A stretch of DNA of 6,724 nucleotides from Synergistaceae bacterium. Its GTDB lineage: Bacteria; Synergistota; Synergistia; Synergistales; Aminobacteriaceae. Position 1 is the first letter of the stretch, and each line of letters opens with the position of its first letter. The position numbers and the translations under genes were made by a program. Positions 1 to 6,572 of the stretch are shown here, piece by piece. The notes under the pieces were generated by a model. The model was given only the letters and a program-made list of their open reading frames with translations. It was not told where the DNA came from and did not search any database. Location: NCBI GenBank assembly GCA_031270755.1, contig JAISWV010000214.1, positions 1-6,724 of the forward strand. Direction: 5' to 3'.

Positions 1-132
1 GAACGGGCGCGTATTTTCCCCTCCGTAGTCTGCGAACAGTGCGGCGAATCGGCCCCAGAGCATAAAATCCGCCTGAAGGAAGGGAAACGAGTTTGTCTGG
101 ATTGTTTCGAGGAATACGACCGTGGCTGGTAA
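1..132 (+). CDS. FmdE-family protein, C-terminal zinc ribbon (5' truncated by the window edge)
   Basis: Frame 1 is open from the first base to a TAA at 130-132, giving the last 43 residues of a protein whose start lies outside the window. Four cysteines (residues 11, 14, 32 and 35 of the visible part) form a CxxC-17-CxxC zinc ribbon, with the segments VVCEQCGES and VCLDCFEEYDRGW. This is the pattern at the C-terminus of FmdE proteins, named for subunit E of the molybdenum/tungsten formylmethanofuran dehydrogenase operon but widespread in non-methanogenic anaerobes with unknown biochemical role. The main FmdE domain cannot be seen here. The gene ends 59 nt before the ABC importer, on the same strand and with no evident terminator between, so co-transcription is plausible. 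The zinc ribbon is clear; the family name rests on its similarity to FmdE tails and could be replaced by another small zinc-ribbon family. Confidence 0.75.
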   Translation, partial: ERARIFPSVVCEQCGESAPEHKIRLKEGKRVCLDCFEEYDRGW

Positions 133-177
133 AAACGCCGCCAAAGGGGCTTGAACCTACTTTCTAAATATCTAATG

Positions 178-183
178 AAGGAG
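178..183 (+). promoter_or_regulatory. Shine-Dalgarno site of the binding-protein gene
   Basis: AAGGAG lies 8 nt before the ATG at 192. This near-perfect ribosome binding site fixes the start of the binding-protein gene. It is stronger than the sites in front of the two following genes, which fits the usual excess of binding protein over permease and ATPase (inference). Confidence 0.75.
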
Positions 184-191
184 TCGAGGTC

Positions 192-1283
192 ATGAAAATC
201 AGGAAAATGCTTATTGTGTTGCTGGCTTTGGCCGTCATGTGTAGCTTTCCCGCTTACGGCGCGCCGGGAGAAACCCGAAGGGTTCTGGACGTGTGGGGCC
301 GGGCAGTCGAAGTTCCGGCGGAGGTGAAAACCATCGTTTGTCTGGGTTCGGGAGCGCCGCGTATGGCGGCGTATTTGAATGCCGTGGACATGATGATCGG
401 CAATGAAGAACACGACGCCAAGAACTTGACCGTGTTGAGAGACTATAACCCCGTCTACTACGAAGCGCTCAAAAAATTGCCCGTTGTGGGCGCAGGCGGA
501 GGCAGCGGCAACAACAACGGCTATCCCGAGGAAATCATCAAGGCCGCGCCCGACGTCGTCCTTGCCGGCTTTTCCGCGGAGGCGGCCGACGAACTGTATG
601 CTCAGACGAATATTCCCGTCGTTTGTGTGAGATATATCAGCAACAACTTTGCCGATGAGACCTTCTATAGCGCCATGCGGGTATTTGCCGAAGTCATCGG
701 AGCTCAGGGACGCTGTAAGGAGGTGTTGTCCTTTATCGACTCCTGCAAAAAAGATCTCGGCGAGCGCACGTCCGGCATTCCCGACAGTGAAAAATTGAAG
801 GCGTATACCGGCGCGGTTACGTTTAACGGCAGACACGGCTTCGCTGGGACATATTCCAAGTTCGGCCCTTTCCTTGGAATCAATGCGTTGAATGTGGCCG
901 ACGAGGCGGATAAGCCGGGATATTTCGAGGCGGACCTGGAGCGGGTCGTCGTATGGGACCCCGACGTGATTTTCTTGGATCCCGGCAATATGGACATGGT
1001 AAACGACGAATACGCGACCAATCCGAGTTACTTCAACTCCCTGCGCGCAGTGCGAGAGGGCCGGATCTACACGATGCCCTCTTTCAACAACTGCGGCATG
1101 AATATCACCTACGCTTTGATGAACGCCTACTATGCGGGTATCGTTCTCTTTCCCGACAGGTTTACCGATATCGATATCGCCAGTAAATCCGCCGAGATAT
1201 TGACCCTTTTTCTGGGCGAGAACACTTTTAACGCTATGGCGAAGGGCGGGCTTCATTACGGCACGATAGCGATGGGAAAATAG
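192..1283 (+). CDS. ABC importer periplasmic substrate-binding protein (TroA/HemV-2-like; iron-chelate, haem, cobalamin or metal-oxyanion type)
   Basis: This 363-residue protein should capture a metal chelate or oxyanion in the periplasm and deliver it to the permease encoded next. Residues 1-23 form a signal peptide: basic MKIRK, a hydrophobic core, and a likely cut after AYG. Cys17 does not sit in a lipobox (AVMC lacks the small residue at -1), so the protein is probably soluble, as in diderms. The mature part has the two-lobed cluster A-2 plan. An N-lobe strand KTIVCLGSG (46-54) and the paired IIKAAPDVVLAG (115-126) come first; a second lobe has AYTGAVTFNGRHG (204-216) and VVVWDPDVIFLDPG (252-265). 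The YxGxVxFxGxHG...PF stretch resembles the family labelled HemV-2 metal-binding proteins. A glycine/asparagine-rich loop at 100-110 (GAGGGSGNNNG) is a visible oddity. The start is set by AAGGAG 8 nt upstream. The exact ligand is unresolved. Confidence 0.88.
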   Translation: MKIRKMLIVLLALAVMCSFPAYGAPGETRRVLDVWGRAVEVPAEVKTIVCLGSGAPRMAAYLNAVDMMIGNEEHDAKNLTVLRDYNPVYYEALKKLPVVGAGGGSGNNNGYPEEIIKAAPDVVLAGFSAEAADELYAQTNIPVVCVRYISNNFADETFYSAMRVFAEVIGAQGRCKEVLSFIDSCKKDLGERTSGIPDSEKLKAYTGAVTFNGRHGFAGTYSKFGPFLGINALNVADEADKPGYFEADLERVVVWDPDVIFLDPGNMDMVNDEYATNPSYFNSLRAVREGRIYTMPSFNNCGMNITYALMNAYYAGIVLFPDRFTDIDIASKSAEILTLFLGENTFNAMAKGGLHYGTIAMGK

Positions 1284-1287
1284 CCGG

Positions 1288-2361
1288 ATGCGTTCGGGGA
1301 GCCTGACACGAATCCATGACGATTATGACCGGTACATCAGAAAGAAATGGATGATTTTACTCGCACTTGCCGCTGTTTTGTTCTCCATGTGCGTATTGTC
1401 TATTTCAGTGGGCTCCTCCGGGCTTTCGGTGGCGGCAATATTGAAAACACTGCTGGGCGGCGGTATGCCGTCCAGTAAAACAATTGTGTGGAATGTGCGT
1501 ATGCCTCGAATCGCGGCGGGCGTCAGCGTCGGAATCGCGCTTGCTATGTCGGGTTGCGTGATGCAAAACGTGCTTCGTAATCCTTTGTCTTCCGCGTCGA
1601 CGCTGGGGGTCGCTCAAGGAGCCTCTTTCGGAGCCGCGTTTGCCATCGTGTATCTCGGCGCCGGAATCCAAGTGAATGCCGGTACCTCTGCCGCCATTAC
1701 GGTTACGAACCCCTATTTGATCGCGGTTTGCGCTTTTTTGGGCGGCATAGGCACTACGGTCCTCATTTTAGGTCTGTCCCGCGTCAGCGGAGTCACACCG
1801 CCTGTCATGATACTGGCGGGCGTCGCGTTCAGTTCGTTGTTTATCGGCGCGACAACGTTAATTCAGTATTTCGCCGACGACGTGATGATCGCGACCGTTG
1901 TGTACTGGACTTTCGGCAGCCTCGGACGGGCCGGGCTGCGGGAAAGTGCCCTGATATTCTTTCTTGGAGCCGTAGCGTTCCTGTATTTCATTTACAACCG
2001 TTGGAATTACAACGCTTTGGAGAGTGGGACCCACACGGCCAAGAGCCTCGGCGTTCCTGTGGATAGGTTGATTGTGACGAGCATGGCGGTGTGCGCTTTG
2101 ATTTCCTCTGTGGCGGTGGCTTTTGTGGGAACCATTAACTTTATTGGCTTGATAGCGCCCCACATGGTCCGCAGATTTGTCGGGAACGACTATCGTTACC
2201 TCATCCCTGGCTCTGCTCTTATGGGTGCCGCGCTGATGGTGGCTTCCGATGTGCTTTCGCGGATACTGATCGCGCCGGCCGTTCTTCCGATAGGGGCACT
2301 CACCTCCTTTTTGGGGGCTCCGCTGTTCCTCTACATGATTGTTAAAGGGAATATCAAATGA
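1288..2361 (+). CDS. FecCD/BtuC-family ABC importer permease
   Basis: This 357-residue inner-membrane subunit would form a homodimeric pore with the adjacent ATPase. It has the usual length and about ten hydrophobic segments. After a cytoplasmic tail (DDYDRYIRKKW) and the first membrane helix comes the conserved region VWNVRMPRIAAG (67-78), then the SGCVMQNVLRNPL block (88-100). The cytoplasmic coupling segment near AKSLGVP (251-257) should contact the ATPase. The GTINFIGLIAPHMVRR block (281-296) and the C-terminal LPIGALTSFLGAPLFLYM block (333-350) are family signatures. The ATG at 1288 is 4 nt after the preceding stop, with only a weak GGGA upstream, so translation is probably coupled. A later ATG at 1351 would remove the conserved basic tail and is less likely. 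The stop overlaps the ATPase start as ATGA. Confidence 0.93.
   Translation: MRSGSLTRIHDDYDRYIRKKWMILLALAAVLFSMCVLSISVGSSGLSVAAILKTLLGGGMPSSKTIVWNVRMPRIAAGVSVGIALAMSGCVMQNVLRNPLSSASTLGVAQGASFGAAFAIVYLGAGIQVNAGTSAAITVTNPYLIAVCAFLGGIGTTVLILGLSRVSGVTPPVMILAGVAFSSLFIGATTLIQYFADDVMIATVVYWTFGSLGRAGLRESALIFFLGAVAFLYFIYNRWNYNALESGTHTAKSLGVPVDRLIVTSMAVCALISSVAVAFVGTINFIGLIAPHMVRRFVGNDYRYLIPGSALMGAALMVASDVLSRILIAPAVLPIGALTSFLGAPLFLYMIVKGNIK
2344..2350 (+). promoter_or_regulatory. Shine-Dalgarno site of the ATPase gene
   Basis: AAAGGGA lies 7 nt before the ATG at 2358 and inside the last codons of the permease gene. With the ATGA stop/start overlap it supports translational coupling of permease and ATPase. 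Confidence 0.55.
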
Positions 2362-3107
2362 TCGAAGTCCAAAATATTTCCTTTGCCTATGCCGGCAATG
2401 AAGTTTTGAAAAACGTCAGCTTCAGCGTCCAGCCGGGTGAGTGCGTCGGAATTTTAGGCAATAACGGGGCTGGTAAAAGTACCCTCATTACCTGCTTGAA
2501 CAGGATACGCACGCCGAAAACAGGTAAAGTATATATCGACAATAAGGACGTGCTCAAGATGAGACAGCGGGAAATAGCCCGTTGCATATCCTATGTGGCG
2601 CAAAAGAACGAACTGAGTCAAACGACCGTATTCGACTCCGTGCTTTTGGGGCGAAAACCCTACGTTGGATGGACCGTCTCTCAAGAGGACTTGGACCTTT
2701 GCGACGAAATGATGGCGCGTGTGGGCATGTCAAAATTCAAGCTGAGGTATGTCGACGAACTCTCTGGAGGCGAACTGCAAAAAGTGATGTTGGCAAGAGC
2801 CCTTGTCCAGCAGCCAAAGTTATTGCTGTTAGATGAACCCACCAGCAGTCTCGACCCTAAAAATCAGCATGAGATGCTGGCCTTGGTGCGGAAATCGGCG
2901 CGGGAACGAAACATGGGCGTGCTGATTGTCCTCCATGATCTGAGTCTCGCCTTGCGTTACTGCGACAAGTTTTTGTTCATCAGAAACGGCGCTGTTTACA
3001 AATATGGGGACGAGACCATAATTACAACGGAAACGATCTCCGCCGTCTACGGAATAGATTCCAGTGTAGTCGAGATTGACGGAAGAAAAATCGTCGTGAT
3101 CGGATAG
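2358..3107 (+). CDS. ABC importer ATP-binding protein (FecE/BtuD-like)
   Basis: This 249-residue cytoplasmic ATPase would power the importer as a dimer under the FecCD-type permease. All motifs are present: Walker A GNNGAGKST (34-42), Q-loop Gln82 in YVAQKNE, signature LSGGELQ (135-141), Walker B LLLLDE (155-160), D-loop SSLD (163-166) and switch His193 in VLHDLSLALRYC. The length is typical of the cobalamin/Fe-chelate subfamily. The residues between Q-loop and signature, including VLLGRKPYVGW (95-105), have the style of FecE-type proteins. The start overlaps the permease stop as ATGA and has AAAGGGA 7 nt upstream. It is the last gene of the operon; the next gene, fic, runs in the opposite direction and ends 73 nt away. 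Only the subfamily, not the substrate, can be read from the ATPase. Confidence 0.95.
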   Translation: MIEVQNISFAYAGNEVLKNVSFSVQPGECVGILGNNGAGKSTLITCLNRIRTPKTGKVYIDNKDVLKMRQREIARCISYVAQKNELSQTTVFDSVLLGRKPYVGWTVSQEDLDLCDEMMARVGMSKFKLRYVDELSGGELQKVMLARALVQQPKLLLLDEPTSSLDPKNQHEMLALVRKSARERNMGVLIVLHDLSLALRYCDKFLFIRNGAVYKYGDETIITTETISAVYGIDSSVVEIDGRKIVVIG

Positions 3108-3180
3108 CTCGCTTGCATCCAAGAAAATCTCGCATTTTTGCCTAAAAGGCCCCGTAATTTATTGAATTTTTAAAAATGAG

Positions 3181-4224
3181 CTACTGCCTGAGATACTTCG
3201 TATTCCTTGCCGAACCGATTTTTTTGACGATCCCAGACTTGATCATCGAACCGAGTACCGCTTCGATAGTTGTGGGGCTAATATCCGGCAGCACATGCGC
3301 AATTTCTTTCTTGGAGATCGGGAGCAGACTGTTTAAAACGGTCGCCTCGATACGGTTTTGCTTCGTGACACGCTTCCCTTGCACCACAGTGAACCGTTTG
3401 TCTAATTCTTTGTAGCAGCGCAAAAGGGTTTGCAGGAAATTTCCAAGAAAGGGAAAATAACTGTTTTCGCTCGTATGCCAGCCGGTAGAAGACAACTGCA
3501 ATGCCGCATAATATTCGTACTTCGAACGGTTGATCTGCTCCTCGAATGAGATATATTTTCCGACGTCAAAACCGTTTTTGTAAAGTAAAAGCAAAGAAAG
3601 AAGCCGCGACATTCTGCCATTTCCGTCTGAAAAAGGGTGAACACAAAGGAAGTCGAGGATAAAACAGGGAATCAATAAGAGTCCGTTGATATTGGTATTA
3701 CTTCGCGCTTCCAAGAACGCCAAAATAAGCTGTTCCATTGTTTCGGCGGTTTCCTTGGCTAAGGTTGGAGCAAAACGAACCTTTCGTCTGCCGGAAACGT
3801 CAATTTCCACAATAACGTTGTCAACGGTTTTGTAATTGCCGCCACCCTTCGGGGTATAGGAGAGCAAAGTGCGGTGTAGGCCCAAAATGTCGGCTTCACG
3901 CGCATCGAGGGTGTCAAAAGCCTGATGGACAGCATTCAAGGCGTCGCGGTATCCTGCTATCTCCATTTCATTGTGATTCAAGGGGGCGCCACTCTGATTG
4001 ACAATCGCAGCAAGACGTTCTTCACTTGTCACAATACCCTCAATTTCATTGGAACCTTTGACTGATTGTACTCGCGCAATGCTTTCCAAACTCGTAAAGA
4101 TGTTGGGACAAGTATTTTTTCTTTCAGCCGCCATCACTTTAAGCTCGCTGATGGCGCTGGCGATGTTTAAAAATTGTGCGGGTAACAGACCGTTTTCCAG
4201 GAAAGAATAATCAAAATGCTTCAT
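3181..4224 (-). CDS. Fic-domain protein (probable AMP-transferase) with N-terminal inhibitory motif and C-terminal winged helix
   Basis: Fic enzymes usually transfer AMP from ATP to Ser, Thr or Tyr of a target protein. The catalytic loop HPFSDGNGRMSR is complete (196-207, counting from the ATG at 4224), with catalytic His, Asp, Gly-Asn-Gly and Arg, so the enzyme should be competent. SNEIEG (58-63) matches the inhibitory [S/T]xxxE[G/N] motif and lies N-terminal of the Fic core, which makes this class II and self-inhibited; no antitoxin partner is needed. The segment GGNYKTVDNVIVEID (about 128-142) is the flap region that positions the target. The last 60 residues look like a winged helix (SKKEIAHVLPDISPTTIEAVLGSM... 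as separate helices), a common Fic add-on. The ATG at 4224 (347 aa) has AAGGTGG 5 nt upstream. A TTG at 4263 would add 13 residues, but it has no ribosome site. Base composition is more AT-rich than the flanking receptor, suggesting separate acquisition. The target is unknown. Confidence 0.92.
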   Translation of the reverse strand: MKHFDYSFLENGLLPAQFLNIASAISELKVMAAERKNTCPNIFTSLESIARVQSVKGSNEIEGIVTSEERLAAIVNQSGAPLNHNEMEIAGYRDALNAVHQAFDTLDAREADILGLHRTLLSYTPKGGGNYKTVDNVIVEIDVSGRRKVRFAPTLAKETAETMEQLILAFLEARSNTNINGLLLIPCFILDFLCVHPFSDGNGRMSRLLSLLLLYKNGFDVGKYISFEEQINRSKYEYYAALQLSSTGWHTSENSYFPFLGNFLQTLLRCYKELDKRFTVVQGKRVTKQNRIEATVLNSLLPISKKEIAHVLPDISPTTIEAVLGSMIKSGIVKKIGSARNTKYLRQ

Positions 4225-4229
4225 AGAGG

Positions 4230-4236
4230 CCACCTT
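4230..4236 (-). promoter_or_regulatory. Shine-Dalgarno site deciding the fic start
   Basis: On the minus strand AAGGTGG is followed by CCTCT and then the ATG at 4224-4222. This is the only good ribosome site near the 5' end of the fic gene. It favours this ATG over the in-frame ATG at 4248 and the TTG at 4263. Confidence 0.6.
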
Positions 4237-4243
4237 CAATATA

Positions 4244-4303
4244 TGCATATAATGTGCAAACAATCAAGAAATACTTGCATATTATATGTCAAATTATATG
4301 CAA
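4244..4303. repeat. Three copies of a near-palindromic TGCAYATTATATGCA-like motif (candidate operators)
   Basis: Copy A (4258-4244, minus strand) reads TGCACATTATATGCA, a 15-bp palindrome with one mismatched pair. Copy B (4276-4290, plus strand) reads TGCATATTATATGTC and matches A at 12 of 15 positions. Copy C (4288-4302, plus) reads GTCAAATTATATGCA, also 12 of 15. B and C overlap by 3 bases, and together their ends form the inverted repeat TTGCATAT...ATATGCAA (4275-4282, 4296-4303). Centres are near 4251, 4283 and 4295, so A and B are about 32 bp apart, close to three helical turns. Copy B covers the -10 of the fic promoter and copy C fills the spacer, as expected for repressor operators. 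The binding protein is unknown. The AT-rich composition means some similarity could be chance. Confidence 0.55.
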
Positions 4304-4308
4304 ATCAA
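4281..4308 (-). promoter_or_regulatory. Predicted sigma70-like promoter of fic
   Basis: Minus strand: TTGATT (4308-4303) as -35, a 16-nt spacer, and a perfect TATAAT (4286-4281) as -10. Transcription would start near 4274, leaving about 50 nt of leader before the ATG at 4224. A TTGACA at 4292-4287 directly abuts the TATAAT, so it cannot serve as its -35. The promoter is embedded in repeated palindrome-like motifs. Confidence 0.55.
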
Positions 4309-4330
4309 GGAGGGTCTACTTCTTCCGTCT

Positions 4331-4350
4331 GGCGAGGAGTGGCGAGGAGT
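4331..4350. repeat. Two tandem copies of a 10-bp unit (TGGCGAGGAG)
   Basis: TGGCGAGGAG occurs twice in direct succession (4331-4340 and 4341-4350) and is followed by TG of a third unit. It lies between the fic promoter and the receptor terminator. No function is evident; it may be a simple duplication. Confidence 0.7.
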
Positions 4351-4357
4351 GAAGTGA

Positions 4358-4383
4358 AAAAACTCCCCGTGACTCGACACGGT
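4358..4383 (-). terminator. Possible intrinsic terminator of the TonB-dependent receptor gene
   Basis: On the minus strand, 19 nt past the receptor stop codon, CCGTG (4383-4379), a 6-nt loop and CACGG (4372-4368) form a 5-bp GC-rich stem. It is followed by GGAG and then six T (4363-4358). Position and orientation fit. The stem is short and the 4-nt gap before the T run weakens the call. Confidence 0.45.
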
Positions 4384-4402
4384 TCCAGACTTCTCGATTC
4401 CC

Positions 4403-6541
4403 TCAAAACTCCACGCTCAGCGTGGCGTAAAACGTCCTTCCCTCCACGGGATACCAGAGCATCCGAACGGGGCCGTTCAAGCCGTCGGGGCGCATCCGCC
4501 AGCCGTCGGCGCTGTCGAAAACGTCGTCCACTCCCAGGGTCAAACGCATCGTCTCGCTCAGGTCGTACTTGACGCCCACGTTCCACACGTTTCGGGCGTC
4601 GAACAGCACTTTCTCCGAGGAATCCGCGTAGTTCTCCCCAGTGTACCGATACTCGGCGAACACGCCGCCTCTGTTTCTTCCATAGGCGTCCAGGAGTTTC
4701 CTGGTGAGCCTTGTGGAGGCGCTCCACTCGGGCCGGTTGGGAAGGGTCTTGCCGTAGAACCTCACGGACCCCTCGTCGTCCGGCGTCCTGTTCTCGCCTT
4801 TCATCCAAGTGCCGGAGAGGGAGAGATTCCACTTCTCCCAATCCAAACCTGCCTCGAACTCCAGCCCTTTCACCTGAGCCTTGGCGATGTTCCGGTACCT
4901 GCCGAACCGCGGGTTTTCCATGTCGAACTCGATCAGATTCTCCGAGTCCCTCCAGAAGGACGACAGCGAGAGGCTGGATTGCGCGCCTAAAATTTCCCCA
5001 TTCCACATCGCGCCAACGTCGAATTGGGTTCCGGTCTCCCACTTCAGATCTGCCGCCGAGGGGAGGATAAAAGCGCCGTCTCCGTAACGCTCGTACATGT
5101 TGGGGGCTCTGGCGTAGGTGCCGAAGGTGCTCTTGAGCATCCAACTCTGCGAAAACTCCTTCGAGAGGGCCGCCTGCCAGGAAAAGTGTCCTTCGCCGCC
5201 CTGTTCGTGCCAGCGGAGGGAGGGGGTCAGAAGAAAGCTGCCGGCTCCGTCGAGAGCGATGGTGTCCTGCAAGTTGAAGTTCCAGTCGGTCCGGCTGTAC
5301 GTTTCGATTCCGTTCAGGTACTCGAAAAGGGAATCCCCGCGAACGTGGAGCCGCTCTTTGGAGTACTCGGCCAGGAGTTCCAGGAAATGGCGTTCTCCAA
5401 GGCTCACGTCGGCGTTGAAAGATATTCCGGCGCGGCGGGTTTCGTATTCGCTTTTCGTCACGTAGCTCCCGCCGATCAGGCTGGGGGCGGAGCCTCTTCT
5501 GCTGTCGTAGTCTTTTGCCTGGCCGGTGTAGAGCATTTCCCAACCCCAACGGACCTCGCCCGCGGTCCGGCTTCCGCCAAAGGATAAATCCCATCTGTCG
5601 GTGTCGAGAAGCGCGCCGGGCCGTTGTTCCTCTCCCGGCTTGTCCAGCCCGGGAGCCGAGAGGGCGAGTTCCCTGTCGCGCTTTGTCCAGGAGGCGCGGG
5701 CCTTCCAATGGGCGTTTTCCCATTTCAGAAGAACATCCGTGTTCTCGAAGCCATTTCCCCGGCGGCGGGCCTCGTAATCCTCGGTGTCGTTGTAAGGTGT
5801 CCCGTTGTCGTTCCAGTAAGGAAAATCCCCGCCGCTCGCCTCGTAGCCGAAGGAAGCGAAGAGCTTCCCATCCCCGAGAGCGGTTCCGTGAGACAGGGTT
5901 CCCTTGTACCTGCCAAAGGACCCGGCGCCCAGGGAAAGATTCGTCTCGGGTTTTTGGGGGTTTTTGGTGACGATGCTGATGACGCCGCCCATAGCTTGCG
6001 CTCCGAACCGGGCCGGTATGTAACCTCTGTAGACCTCGATGCGCTGAATGTCGTCCACGGGTATGGCGGAAAGGTCCACTGCGGATTCGTTCTGGAGGTT
6101 CATCAAAATCCCGTCCACGTAGACCGCGACTTGCGCCGACGTGCTGCCCCTGACGGAGGCGACGGCGTAACCGTGGCGGCCGTGGAGTTTTATGACCCGA
6201 AGTCCGGGGACTTCCTCCAGGAGGTCGGGAAGGGTGCGTTGTTCGCCCTTTTTCTCCTCCGGGCGTATCACCGTCACCATGCCCGGTGACAGATACTTGT
6301 CCTCCGACTCGTCGTATATGACGGAACCGACGACGACCTCCTCGGGCAGTTCGACCGCCGCCCGAGCCTGACCTGCCGGCAGAATGACCGGGATAAACGC
6401 GATGAACGCCATAACGAAGGCCGCGAATCGCGCCAAAGGGGTTGCCCTCGTTTTGTGAGAATTTTGGAAAGTTGGGGATGCGACGAACTGTCGGGTCTTG
6501 GAAAATGGTTCGACAAAAATATTGTAAACTAATTCAGACAA
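4403..6541 (-). CDS. TonB-dependent outer-membrane receptor (BtuB/siderophore-receptor-like)
   Basis: This receptor would bind a chelate outside the cell and import it through the outer membrane using TonB energy. Numbered from the TTG at 6559 (718 aa), a basic stretch (HKTR) and hydrophobic run (residues 45-61) end in GQARA, with a likely cut after Ala67. ELPEEVVVG (70-78) is a probable TonB box. The plug (about 80-200) shows TLPDLLEEVPGLRV, SVRGSTSAQVAVYVDG and IQRIEVYRGYIPARFGAQAMGGVISIVTK as successive conserved blocks. The remaining 510 or so residues alternate in barrel style and end in FYATLSVEF, whose terminal Phe is the outer-membrane assembly signal. No ATG precedes the signal peptide. 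TTG 6559 lacks a ribosome site; TTG 6541 has GAAGGA 10 nt upstream and is used here; TTG 6436 has GAGGG 8 nt upstream and gives a normal 26-residue signal peptide. The gene is GC-rich. It probably serves the same substrate as the importer at 192-3107 (inference). Confidence 0.93.
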   Translation of the reverse strand: MSELVYNIFVEPFSKTRQFVASPTFQNSHKTRATPLARFAAFVMAFIAFIPVILPAGQARAAVELPEEVVVGSVIYDESEDKYLSPGMVTVIRPEEKKGEQRTLPDLLEEVPGLRVIKLHGRHGYAVASVRGSTSAQVAVYVDGILMNLQNESAVDLSAIPVDDIQRIEVYRGYIPARFGAQAMGGVISIVTKNPQKPETNLSLGAGSFGRYKGTLSHGTALGDGKLFASFGYEASGGDFPYWNDNGTPYNDTEDYEARRRGNGFENTDVLLKWENAHWKARASWTKRDRELALSAPGLDKPGEEQRPGALLDTDRWDLSFGGSRTAGEVRWGWEMLYTGQAKDYDSRRGSAPSLIGGSYVTKSEYETRRAGISFNADVSLGERHFLELLAEYSKERLHVRGDSLFEYLNGIETYSRTDWNFNLQDTIALDGAGSFLLTPSLRWHEQGGEGHFSWQAALSKEFSQSWMLKSTFGTYARAPNMYERYGDGAFILPSAADLKWETGTQFDVGAMWNGEILGAQSSLSLSSFWRDSENLIEFDMENPRFGRYRNIAKAQVKGLEFEAGLDWEKWNLSLSGTWMKGENRTPDDEGSVRFYGKTLPNRPEWSASTRLTRKLLDAYGRNRGGVFAEYRYTGENYADSSEKVLFDARNVWNVGVKYDLSETMRLTLGVDDVFDSADGWRMRPDGLNGPVRMLWYPVEGRTFYATLSVEF

Positions 6542-6572
6542 CGAAATCACATCCTTCAATGTACATAGTTGC

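Noticed and set aside
133..191. Promoter for the ABC operon (TTGAAC at 151 with AT-rich downstream sequence)
   Set aside because: No -10-like hexamer lies at 16-18 nt; the candidates are at 12-14 nt, so read-through from fmdE is as likely.
192..260. Lipoprotein signal at Cys17 of the binding protein
   Set aside because: The residues before the Cys (AVM) do not fit a lipobox, and a normal signal-peptidase site follows at AYG.
3108..3180. Bidirectional terminator between the ATPase and fic genes
   Set aside because: Only a 4-bp hairpin (GCCT-AAA-AGGC, 3140-3150) and an AT-only palindrome (3166-3177) are seen; neither is followed by a proper T run in the right orientation.
4308..4317. Strong plus-strand Shine-Dalgarno-like AAGGAGGGTC
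   Set aside because: No start codon follows at suitable spacing and no plausible plus-strand gene is present there.
5024..5587. Plus-strand open frames of 100-220 codons antisense to the receptor (also 5515-5970 and 5624-6289)
   Set aside because: They show no domain, no ribosome site of note and biased composition expected from the antisense of a GC-rich gene.
4305..5723. A 472-codon minus-strand open frame overlapping the receptor gene
   Set aside because: It is rich in Arg, Gly and Pro with no recognisable domain, and lies inside the well-supported receptor gene in another frame of GC-rich DNA; it is a shadow frame.
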